5,785 bases of DNA from Anaerolineae bacterium (GTDB lineage Bacteria > Chloroflexota > Anaerolineae > CG2-30-64-16). The notes beneath the pieces were generated by a model that was given only the letters and a program-made list of their open reading frames with translations, did no database searches and was not told the DNA's origin. The stretch lies in the NCBI GenBank assembly GCA_025454565.1, contig JALOOE010000176.1, forward strand, positions 1-5,785. The letters are read 5' to 3'. Within the stretch, counting starts at the first letter, position 1. Each line of letters starts with the position of its first letter. This document shows, in pieces, positions 1 through 5,723 of the stretch. Made by a program: the position numbers and the translations under genes.

Positions 1-1166
1 AGCGCAAGCGCCTCCTGCGGCAGCACGGTGCAGATGATCACCGCACTGTCCACTGTCTCCGGCTGCTGCCGGAGCTGCGCCAACAGCTCCCAGCCGTCAA
101 CCTCCGGCATCATTACGTCCAGAACGATGATCGGTGGTTCCAGGGTCTGAGCCAACCCGAGCGCCTGCTTTGGGTCATGCGTCACCGTGAGACAATAGCG
201 CGAGCCTGAGACGTAGCGCGCGAAGAGTTGCAGAATATCCGCGTTGTCGTCCACTACCAACACCGAGACACGCTCCAGAATCGGCAGAGTCAGCCGGGCG
301 CCGAATGGTCGCGCGCCGAGCTCTGTGTCGAAGATCAGCCCGCCTCCTGCTGCGTCCGCCAGATGCCGCGCCACATCCAGGCTCTCGACTTCGCGCTCCG
401 TCAACGGACCGCCCGCCGCCGCCGGCTCCGCTGCGCAGACGGCGATCTCGATCATCCCGTCGCCAAGTACGGCAGAGACGGTTGCGGACCCACCGCTGGC
501 GCGGGGGATCGCGATCCCCAAGAGGCTGAGCAGGGCGTGGCGCAGTGCCACCTGGGGCACGGGAAGATCGTGGAGCTCCTCGGGCACAACCCCTTGCAGG
601 TGCACGGTCCACTGGCGCGCGAGCGGTCGGGCGAGCTCCAGGGTCGCTTGCAGCACCGGACGCAAAGCAGCCGGCTTCTCGGGCGGCAGATCACGGAGCC
701 ACGCCGGCGCCTCAGCCTTCGCCTGGGTGGCCTCGCCTGAGGCGCGCGCCACGGAAGCCGCGTCGAGGGCGTCCTCGCTGAGGGACTTCAACGCCTTCGT
801 CGCAAGGCCATACTGTTTCCACAGATGATCGGCCAGGACCTCCAGGGCGGCGCGCTGCTCGCGGCGGAGCTGCCGGCCGCTGATACCGAGCTGATCGGCA
901 ACGACATCGCGCTCAAAGCGACGCACGTAGCGGTAGACGAGCGCGTCGTAGATGCGCCAGGCGCGCGACTGGGGCGGCTCGTCTGCGGCCGGCTGGAGCG
1001 CCTCGACCGCGTCGGTCAGGATGCGCTGTAGCGCGGCGGCCGCGTCGAAGCCGGAGACGCCGAACAGGCTCGCCAGCGAGCTACGCCGCAACTGGTCGGG
1101 ATCGTAAAGATAGTGGAGCGCGCTACGCAGATCCCCGACGAACCGGTCGAAAGTCAACGTTTCCAA
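1..1166 (-). CDS. Receiver-domain signalling protein with HTH-like N-terminus and degenerate kinase-like region (3' end outside window)
   Basis: Probable cytoplasmic two-component-type signalling protein; 388 residues are visible and the C-terminus lies off the left edge. Residues 1-60 hold an N-terminal block containing ALHYLYDPDQLRRSSLA. Residues 66-115 read like a helix-turn-helix (VADQLGISGRQLRREQ). Residues 168-297 have the outline of a GHKL/HATPase fold (QVALRHALLSLLGIAI, then LADAAGGGL and FGARLTLPI), but the N-box Asn is absent (Ile218 by my alignment) and there is no DxGxG box or recognisable phospho-acceptor His. Residues 302-388 are a CheY-like receiver: VLVVDDN with D306/D307, phospho-acceptor D350 in LDVMMP, and T380; the conserved Lys would be beyond the window. 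An in-frame TAG at 1170-1172 limits the start, and there is no ATG nearby. TTG at 1166 or TTG at 1157 (preceded by GGAAA) are the candidates. It lies 35 bases after the prenyltransferase gene, so it is probably in one operon with it. Domain assignment of the middle region is inference; the receiver is clear. Confidence 0.85.
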   Translation of the reverse strand, partial: METLTFDRFVGDLRSALHYLYDPDQLRRSSLASLFGVSGFDAAAALQRILTDAVEALQPAADEPPQSRAWRIYDALVYRYVRRFERDVVADQLGISGRQLRREQRAALEVLADHLWKQYGLATKALKSLSEDALDAASVARASGEATQAKAEAPAWLRDLPPEKPAALRPVLQATLELARPLARQWTVHLQGVVPEELHDLPVPQVALRHALLSLLGIAIPRASGGSATVSAVLGDGMIEIAVCAAEPAAAGGPLTEREVESLDVARHLADAAGGGLIFDTELGARPFGARLTLPILERVSVLVVDDNADILQLFARYVSGSRYCLTVTHDPKQALGLAQTLEPPIIVLDVMMPEVDGWELLAQLRQQPETVDSAVIICTVLPQEALA

Positions 1167-1201
1167 TGGCTACAATCCAGCCAAAATGTGCAGAGCGTGA
1201 C

Positions 1202-2221
1202 TCACGGCAGCACGCTGCGCCCTGCAATCAGCACGGTGATCGCAGCGTCGGCCAACAGACCGAGAAGGAACAACAGCCCGTAGCGCCGGTTGTGGACGAA
1301 CGCCGTCGCTGCGAAGTACGTGGGCCATGCCTCAGGCGGGAAACTCTCGGGCCGTTCGTCGGGGTAAGGCTGGCGGTAGATGCGCCACACGCTCGGCACG
1401 AGCGTCAGGGCCGGGAGTACGATCAGCATCGCCGGTGTGAAGAACCCGATGACCACCAGGTAGACCACCAGCAGATACATCATGACGATCATGCCTCGGA
1501 CGGTGGCGCGCCCCGCACGCTCGCCGATGATCACCGGCAGGGTGTGGATGCCTTTCGCCTTGTCTTCCTTGTATTTGTCGATGTGCTTGCCGAAGATCAC
1601 CGTCGTCGGCCCGAGCGCGTAGGGCAAACCGGCCAGTGCCACCAGCCAACTCCACTGACCGGTAATCACATAGTAGCCGCCGCCGATCATCAGCGGCCCC
1701 CACACCAGGAGCACGGCGAGCTCACCCAGGCCGATGTACTTGAGCGGCCAGGTGTAGAAAAGGACGAAGAAGACGCCGGCGGCCAACAGGGCCACCGCCG
1801 GCCAGCCGCGCAAGAGCACGAAAGCGACGCCACACACCAGCGCGATCAACCCGGTGACGGCCGCGTACGTCAGCAGATTGCGCTCGGTCCACAACCCCTG
1901 CTGCAGCGGCTGCGCGCCATATTGCGTGCGGAAGTAGTTGTCCTTGTCGACGCCTTTGCGGTAGTCGGTCAGATCGTTGAGCAGATTATTGGTGGCGTGC
2001 GCGAAAATCAGACCGACCGCCAGCAGCAGCCAAAGCCAGAAGTTGAACAATCCATCGCCCAGCGCCAGGATACCTGCGATCGCCGCCGAGATGAACGTCA
2101 TGATCAACACGGCCGCCCGCGTGGCGATCAACCATTTCGCAACGACATCCAGCTTGTTCCACTCATCCTTCGACAGGCGCGGGATGATCCTAAGCGCCTT
2201 ACTCCACATCGTTACATTCAC
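1202..2221 (-). CDS. UbiA-superfamily membrane prenyltransferase (MenA-like)
   Basis: Integral membrane enzyme of 339 residues, expected to transfer a prenyl chain from a diphosphate onto an acceptor such as a quinone-precursor ring. The first Asp-rich motif is intact: N82-D83-L-T-D86-Y-R-K-G90-V-D92, which fits the NDxxDxxxGxD signature that binds Mg-diphosphate. The second motif, HIDKYKEDKAKGIHTLPV (213-230), aligns through G224 and TLPV, but Lys216 sits where the first Asp of DxxxD is expected, with D215 next to it and D220 kept. Eight or nine hydrophobic segments can be seen (about 32-54, 59-78, 117-137, 142-159, 165-188, 193-210, 243-262, 264-281, 313-334), as usual for the family. The first motif and the GGGYYVITGQ segment resemble MenA (dihydroxynaphthoate prenyltransferase), but the substrate is not determined. 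The start is GTG at 2221, chosen because GGAGGGG lies 4 bases upstream; the in-frame ATG at 2209 is too far from it. It is the first gene of a probable two-gene leftward operon. Confidence 0.9.
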   Translation of the reverse strand: MNVTMWSKALRIIPRLSKDEWNKLDVVAKWLIATRAAVLIMTFISAAIAGILALGDGLFNFWLWLLLAVGLIFAHATNNLLNDLTDYRKGVDKDNYFRTQYGAQPLQQGLWTERNLLTYAAVTGLIALVCGVAFVLLRGWPAVALLAAGVFFVLFYTWPLKYIGLGELAVLLVWGPLMIGGGYYVITGQWSWLVALAGLPYALGPTTVIFGKHIDKYKEDKAKGIHTLPVIIGERAGRATVRGMIVMMYLLVVYLVVIGFFTPAMLIVLPALTLVPSVWRIYRQPYPDERPESFPPEAWPTYFAATAFVHNRRYGLLFLLGLLADAAITVLIAGRSVLP

Positions 2222-2225
2222 AGAA

Positions 2226-2232
2226 CCCCTCC
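2226..2232 (-). promoter_or_regulatory. Ribosome-binding site deciding a GTG start for the prenyltransferase
   Basis: On the minus strand GGAGGGG is followed by four bases and then GTG (2219-2221). The GGAGG core is 6 bases from the GTG but 18 bases from the next in-frame ATG at 2207-2209. The longer GTG-initiated form is therefore preferred. Confidence 0.8.
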
Positions 2233-2255
2233 GATACGATTCTCACATGCAAAGC

Positions 2256-2285
2256 ATTATAGTCCACACTGCCGCAGTCACCCAA
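2256..2285 (-). promoter_or_regulatory. Sigma-70-type promoter for the prenyltransferase/signalling operon
   Basis: Read on the minus strand, a perfect -10 TATAAT lies at 2261-2256. The best upstream partner is TTGGGT (2285-2280) with an 18-base spacer, which matches only the TTG half of TTGACA. Transcription would begin near 2249, giving a leader of about 28 bases before the GTG start. The -10 is seen directly; promoter activity is inferred. Confidence 0.6.
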
Positions 2286-2302
2286 CTACGCGCCGCGGCC
2301 AT

Positions 2303-2327
2303 TTTCCGGCCAAAACTGGGCCAGAAA
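2303..2327. repeat. Imperfect inverted repeat between divergent promoters, candidate operator
   Basis: TTTCCGGCC (2303-2311) and GGCCAGAAA (2319-2327) are inverted copies matching at 8 of 9 positions, separated by seven bases. The element lies just upstream of the -35 zone of the fucosidase promoter (about -63 to -39 from the predicted start) and about 50-80 bases upstream of the leftward start. Its size and place fit a dimeric regulator site, but no regulator gene is in the window and chance cannot be excluded. Confidence 0.4.
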
Positions 2328-2350
2328 GCGCCCGCAGGAGCGCACACATC

Positions 2351-2359
2351 TGCTATACT
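2351..2359 (+). promoter_or_regulatory. Extended -10 promoter for the fucosidase gene
   Basis: TGCTATACT contains the -10 hexamer TATACT (2354-2359, 5 of 6 matches to TATAAT) preceded by the extended -10 TGn. No good -35 is found at 16-18 bases upstream, which is tolerable for extended -10 promoters. Transcription would start near 2366, leaving a leader of about 47 bases before ATG 2414. An alternative GTG at 2375 would be left with almost no leader, which favours the ATG. Confidence 0.6.
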
Positions 2360-2413
2360 GTCCTCCAATAAGGCGTGCCCAATGCTGGGCCATCTCTTTC
2401 CAGCGAGATCCCG

Positions 2414-3496
2414 ATGCCTGCACAACCCTCCACCGTGCCGAGCTACCTCGCCAACTACAGCGACCTGTATGGTCTCGACCCACGCCGGGCGGCTCTTGCC
2501 TGGTTTGCCGATGCACGATTCGGTCTCTTCATGCACTACGGCCTGTACAGCATCCTCGGACGCGGCGAATGGGTGATGTTCCATGAAGCGATCCCCGTCG
2601 CCGAATACGAGAAACTGGTGGATCAGTTCCATCCCGATCGCTTCGACGCCGATTTCATCACCGACCTCGCGCTCGACGCCGGGATGAAGTACATCACGGT
2701 GACAACCCGGCACCACGACAGCTTTTGCCTCTTCGACACCAAAGCCTCCGCCTATAACAGCGTCCGGTCACCCGCCCGCCGTGACCTGATCGGCGAGTTA
2801 GCGGAGCAGTGCGCGAAGAAGCGACTTGGCTTGTTCCTCTACTACTCGTACGCACTCGATTGGCGTCATCCGTACTTCTACCCGCGCAGCGACTTCCGGA
2901 TAGCGAGACCGGACTACGCGACGCCGGAGCCGAGCTACAAGTTCCAGAGCGACGCCGACTTCCAGCATTATGTCGCCTTCATGCACGCGCAACTGCGCGA
3001 GCTGCTGACGAACTACGGCCCGGTCGCCGGCATCTGGTTCGACCCGATCATGGGCTACTACGCCCGCCCGGAACTCTTCCCGATCCACGAAACCTATGCT
3101 ATGATCCGCCAACTCCAGCCGCAGGCGCTGATCTGCTTCAAGCAAGGCGCGACGGGCACCGAGGATTTCGCCGCACCTGAGCGCCACGGCTATTCCCTGG
3201 CGCAGCGTTGCCGGGAGATGATCGGCGAGGCCGCCGCCGCGGTCGCCCAGGCCGCCTGGGACGGCAACCAGCACAAGCACAACGAGATCTGCGACACGCT
3301 CCAGCCCGGCGCGTGGGGATATCGCCGGGACGACGATGCACAGCACCATACGCCGGACGAGGTGCTCGCGATGCTGGACGCTGCCGCAGCGCAAAACTGC
3401 AACCTGCTGCTCAACACCGGCCCGCTGGCCGATGGGTCGATCCATCCCGAGGATACCGCGACCCTGCGCGAGGTGGGGCGGCGGTTGCGGGCGTGA
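2414..3496 (+). CDS. GH29 alpha-L-fucosidase, cytoplasmic, catalytic domain only
   Basis: A 360-residue glycoside hydrolase family 29 protein, expected to release L-fucose from fucosylated oligosaccharides by a retaining mechanism. Visible family marks: RFGLFMHYGLYS with H41, TTRHHDSF with H100/H101, GIWFD with the probable nucleophile D210, EDFAAPE with the probable acid/base E256 (aligned from memory with Glu266 of the Thermotoga maritima enzyme; E250 is the alternative), the NEICDTLQPGAWGY block (290-303), and NLLLNTGPLADGSI (330-343). It ends at the close of the catalytic barrel, so the C-terminal beta-sandwich of typical 450-residue members is missing. There is no signal peptide, so it should act inside the cell on imported sugar. 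The ATG at 2414 is preferred (GCGAG seven bases upstream); an in-frame GTG at 2375 is possible but has poor signals. The downstream sugar transporter genes are on the same strand after 135 bases. Family is confident; exact linkage specificity is unknown. Confidence 0.9.
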   Translation: MPAQPSTVPSYLANYSDLYGLDPRRAALAWFADARFGLFMHYGLYSILGRGEWVMFHEAIPVAEYEKLVDQFHPDRFDADFITDLALDAGMKYITVTTRHHDSFCLFDTKASAYNSVRSPARRDLIGELAEQCAKKRLGLFLYYSYALDWRHPYFYPRSDFRIARPDYATPEPSYKFQSDADFQHYVAFMHAQLRELLTNYGPVAGIWFDPIMGYYARPELFPIHETYAMIRQLQPQALICFKQGATGTEDFAAPERHGYSLAQRCREMIGEAAAAVAQAAWDGNQHKHNEICDTLQPGAWGYRRDDDAQHHTPDEVLAMLDAAAAQNCNLLLNTGPLADGSIHPEDTATLREVGRRLRA

Positions 3497-3631
3497 CCGG
3501 GACAAATAGGACAACGAATCATTGGCGTTGAGCGAATCGACCGGCGGTCAGCCAAGGAGCGACTGGTTCAACCCATCAAATTCGTTGCTACATGTCATAT
3601 TCGAATGCAACAAGACCAGTGAGGATACGAG
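3497..3631. other. Intergenic gap between fucosidase and first permease gene
   Basis: No rho-independent terminator is visible. A short inverted repeat, CAACG (3512-3516) and CGTTG (3526-3530), has a nine-base loop and no T-run. A weak extended -10-like TGTCATATT (3593-3601, hexamer CATATT) has no proper -35. The inverted pair GTTGC (3584-3588) and GCAAC (3607-3611) flanks that hexamer. Read-through from the fucosidase promoter into the transporter genes is the simplest view, with a secondary promoter possible. Confidence 0.35.
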
Positions 3632-4603
3632 ATGGCCACAGCGAGCAGCTTGACGAACACCCGAACGCAGACCCGCCCCAAGTCCACGTATGTGTCCCGG
3701 ACTTTGGCCCGGATAAAGAAGAACTGGCAGCTATATGTCCTCTTGGCGCTGCCCGTCGCCTGGTTGCTCATCTTCGCGTATTATCCGATGTACGGCGCGC
3801 AGATCGCCTTCCGGGACTTCCTGCCCGGCAAACCGATCCTTCAGAGCGAGTGGGTCGGTCTGGTGAACTTCCAGCGCTTCTTTGAATCCCCCATGTTCGC
3901 GCGGCTGATGAAGAATACGATTGGTCTTTCAATCTATTCGCTGGTGGTCGGGTTCCCGATCCCGATCATCCTGGCGCTCATGCTGAACCAACTGCGCACC
4001 GGCCTGTTCAAGCGCAGCGTCCAGATGGTCAGTTATGCGCCCTACTTCATCTCGACGGTGGTCATGGTCGGCCTGATCCTGCAATTCCTGGATCTGCGGC
4101 GCGGGCCGGTCAATCTGTTTCTACAAGCGCTGGGGCTGCCCGCCGTTCACTTCATGGGCAGCGCCGAGATGTTCCCGTCGATCTACGTCTGGACCAACGT
4201 GTGGCAATACACGGGATTCAGCACCATCATCTACCTGGCTGCACTGACGACCGTTGACCCGGCCTTGCATGAGGCGGCCGTAGTGGACGGCGCCAACCGC
4301 CTGCAGCGCATGTGGCACATTGATATCCCGGGCATCCTGCCTGTGATCGTCACGCTCTTCATCCTCAACATGGGACAGGTGCTCAACGTCGGGTTCGAGA
4401 AAACCTTCCTGATGCAGAATCCGCTCAACCTTGCTACGGCGGAAGTGATCAGCACCTATGTCTACAAAATCGGTCTGGCAGGCGGCGTGGCGAACTTCTC
4501 CTATGCCGCGGCCATCGGCCTCTTCAACTCGGTCATCGGCTTGATCCTGCTGGTGTCGGCCAACTGGGCTTCCCAGCGATTGACCCAGAAGAGCCTGTTC
4601 TAG
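3632..4603 (+). CDS. Sugar ABC transporter permease, LplB-like (CUT1)
   Basis: Inner-membrane permease of 323 residues, one half of the channel of a carbohydrate-uptake ABC transporter. The N-terminal part carries the LplB-type pattern YYPMYGAQIAFRDF (50-63) followed by WVGLVNFQRFF (74-84). Six hydrophobic segments are seen at roughly 33-53, 96-117, 134-151, 183-204, 234-258 and 290-312. The cytoplasmic EAA loop that docks the ATPase is clear: E214-A-A-V-V-D219-G220, then HIDIPGILP (229-237). ATG 3632 is supported by GAGGA (3621-3625) six bases upstream. The second permease follows after 17 bases, so the pair is co-transcribed and should form a heterodimer. The substrate cannot be read from the permease; a fucose-containing oligosaccharide is inferred from the GH29 neighbour. 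No ATPase gene is present in the window. Confidence 0.92.
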   Translation: MATASSLTNTRTQTRPKSTYVSRTLARIKKNWQLYVLLALPVAWLLIFAYYPMYGAQIAFRDFLPGKPILQSEWVGLVNFQRFFESPMFARLMKNTIGLSIYSLVVGFPIPIILALMLNQLRTGLFKRSVQMVSYAPYFISTVVMVGLILQFLDLRRGPVNLFLQALGLPAVHFMGSAEMFPSIYVWTNVWQYTGFSTIIYLAALTTVDPALHEAAVVDGANRLQRMWHIDIPGILPVIVTLFILNMGQVLNVGFEKTFLMQNPLNLATAEVISTYVYKIGLAGGVANFSYAAAIGLFNSVIGLILLVSANWASQRLTQKSLF

Positions 4604-4620
4604 CGACGGAGGCGCCTACC

Positions 4621-5544
4621 ATGACAGCCGAAGCAAAGGCAGCATACAAGCCCCGGAACAAAATCCGCGAAACAGGGGTAGACCGGGCATTTAACGCCGT
4701 CAATTACAGCATCCTGGCGGTGTTCCTCGTCGTCATCCTCTACCCGCTGATCTACGTCGTGAGCGCGTCTCTAAGTGACGGGGCCGCTGTGATTTCCGGG
4801 CGAGTCGTGCTCTGGCCGGTGGACTTCTCGCTGGTGGCATATCAGAAGATCTTTGCGTACGAGCGGGTCTGGACCGGCTATGGGAACTCGCTCTTCTACG
4901 CAGTGGTGGGTACGCTTGTGAACGTGACGATGACACTGATCGCTGCCTACCCCCTTTCGCGTCGCGACCTGCCCGGCAGGAATATCATCCTTGGGTTGTT
5001 CCTCTTCACGCTTTTCTTCAGTGGCGGGCTTATCCCTACCTACCTGCTGGTGAAGGATCTGGGCTTGCGGAACACCCGATGGGCGCTGATCATCCCGCAA
5101 GCACTCTCGATTTGGAACCTGCTCATCGCAATCACCTTCATGCGCACCTCGATCCCGCACGAATTGCTGGAAGCCTCGCAGCTCGACGGCTGCAGCGACT
5201 TTCAGTATTTCACGCGCATCCTGCTTCCGTTGTCGACGCCACTCATCGCCGTGTTGGCGTTGTTCTACGCCATCGGGCATTGGAATCAGTTCTTCGCCGC
5301 CTTGCTCTACCTGACCAACAAGGACCTTTTCCCGCTACAGATCATCCTGCGAGACATCCTGATATCGAGTCAGGTGGACATGAATATGATGGAGGATCTG
5401 CAGAGCATGGCGGCTAGAGAGGCGATGCGCGAGCTACTCAAGTACGCGCTGATCGTTGTGGCATCCGTCCCCGTGCTGATCATCTACCCCTTTGCGCAAC
5501 GCTACTTCGTGAAGGGCATCATGCTGGGGTCGGTCAAAGGGTAA
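4621..5544 (+). CDS. Sugar ABC transporter permease, YtcP/LplC-like (CUT1)
   Basis: Second inner-membrane permease, 307 residues, partner of the LplB-like protein. The N-terminal cytoplasmic stretch is followed by a hydrophobic segment ending in YPLIYVVSASLSDG (41-54), typical of the YtcP/LplC group. Further hydrophobic segments lie near 89-110, 121-143, 153-173, 204-226 and 273-292. The EAA loop reads E184-A-S-Q-L-D189-G190 and ends in RILLPL (199-204). The C-terminus FVKGIMLGSVKG (296-307) is the usual ending of this group. GGAGG at 4608-4612 lies eight bases before the ATG, in the 17-base gap after the first permease stop, so translation is closely linked. The probable binding-protein gene follows after 179 bases. 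Confidence 0.92.
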   Translation: MTAEAKAAYKPRNKIRETGVDRAFNAVNYSILAVFLVVILYPLIYVVSASLSDGAAVISGRVVLWPVDFSLVAYQKIFAYERVWTGYGNSLFYAVVGTLVNVTMTLIAAYPLSRRDLPGRNIILGLFLFTLFFSGGLIPTYLLVKDLGLRNTRWALIIPQALSIWNLLIAITFMRTSIPHELLEASQLDGCSDFQYFTRILLPLSTPLIAVLALFYAIGHWNQFFAALLYLTNKDLFPLQIILRDILISSQVDMNMMEDLQSMAAREAMRELLKYALIVVASVPVLIIYPFAQRYFVKGIMLGSVKG

Positions 5545-5554
5545 CGTTCGGTGT

Positions 5555-5580
5555 GGCGGGCGAGGTCGACCGGTCCCGCC
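5555..5580. repeat. 26-bp dyad-symmetric element in the permease/binding-protein gap
   Basis: GGCGGG (5555-5560) and CCCGCC (5575-5580) are perfect inverted arms around a centre that itself holds the palindrome GGTCGACC (5564-5571). The overlapping palindrome GACCGGTC (5568-5575) is also present. It begins 11 bases after the permease stop. As RNA it could form a 6-bp G-C stem, but no T-run follows, so it is not a standard intrinsic terminator. It may be an operator, an mRNA-processing or stability hairpin, or a chance GC-rich palindrome. Confidence 0.4.
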
Positions 5581-5594
5581 GCAGAGGATACGAT
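5566..5594 (+). promoter_or_regulatory. Weak internal promoter-like pair before the binding-protein gene
   Basis: TCGACC (5566-5571) and TACGAT (5589-5594) each match the sigma-70 hexamers at 4 of 6 positions, with an ideal 17-base spacer. The -35-like part lies inside the 26-bp dyad. An internal promoter would let the binding protein be made in excess over the permeases. The match is weak and could occur by chance. Confidence 0.25.
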
Positions 5595-5636
5595 GGATTC
5601 ATGTGAGAGGAGGTCCAGCCAGCAACAGACATGCCC

Positions 5637-5656
5637 GTGCCGGCACCGCATTGCGG
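5637..5656. repeat. Two adjoining short palindromes
   Basis: GTGCCGGCAC (5637-5646) is a perfect 10-bp palindrome. It shares its last base with CCGCATTGCGG (5646-5656), a perfect dyad with 5-bp arms around one T. They lie in the leader of the probable binding-protein gene. Their role is unknown, and short GC-rich palindromes are common in DNA of this composition. Confidence 0.3.
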
Positions 5657-5703
5657 CCAAACGAAGTACCAGCGTTTCCATTCACCAGTGTACCAATCAC
5701 CCA

Positions 5704-5720
5704 CTTCCTGAAGGAGGAAG
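5704..5720 (+). promoter_or_regulatory. Ribosome-binding site inside a possible hairpin
   Basis: AAGGAGGA (5711-5718) is a strong Shine-Dalgarno sequence; its GGAGG core ends six bases before ATG 5724. CTTCCT (5704-5709) can pair perfectly with AGGAAG (5715-5720) across a five-base loop, which would tie up half of the ribosome-binding site. The ribosome-binding site is clear; the regulatory hairpin is inferred. Confidence 0.55.
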
Positions 5721-5723
5721 CCG

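Noticed and set aside
175..828. Several open frames of 74-194 codons on both strands in this region
   Set aside because: They all overlap the receiver-protein gene, which has a recognisable domain in its own frame. Their Arg/Ala/Pro-rich products are typical GC-rich shadows.
1166..2371. Plus-strand open frame of 401 codons opposite the prenyltransferase gene
   Set aside because: Its product is rich in His, Gln, Arg and Asp with no domain pattern, as expected for the antisense of a GC-rich membrane-protein gene. The minus strand has clear UbiA motifs, a promoter and a ribosome-binding site.
2375..2413. Longer GTG-initiated form of the fucosidase adding 13 residues
   Set aside because: The only purine run (AAGG at 2370-2373) is too close to the GTG, the predicted transcript start leaves almost no leader, and the added residues look like no known GH29 N-terminus.
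2798..3514. Minus-strand open frame of 238 codons opposite the fucosidase
   Set aside because: It has no domain signature, and it covers conserved GH29 motifs read on the other strand.
3512..3530. Possible terminator after the fucosidase gene
   Set aside because: The stem is only 5 bp with a nine-base loop and there is no T-tract, so it does not fit a rho-independent terminator.
3580..3611. Short inverted pairs (ATTCG/CGAAT and GTTGC/GCAAC) before the first permease gene
   Set aside because: The two pairs have different centres and only 5-bp arms. Such matches are expected by chance in a 135-base gap, so they are noted but not called an operator.
3592..3885. Plus-strand open frame of 97 codons at the start of the permease gene
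   Set aside because: It overlaps the LplB-like permease in another frame and has no ribosome-binding site. Its codons are an out-of-frame reading of the conserved permease N-terminus.
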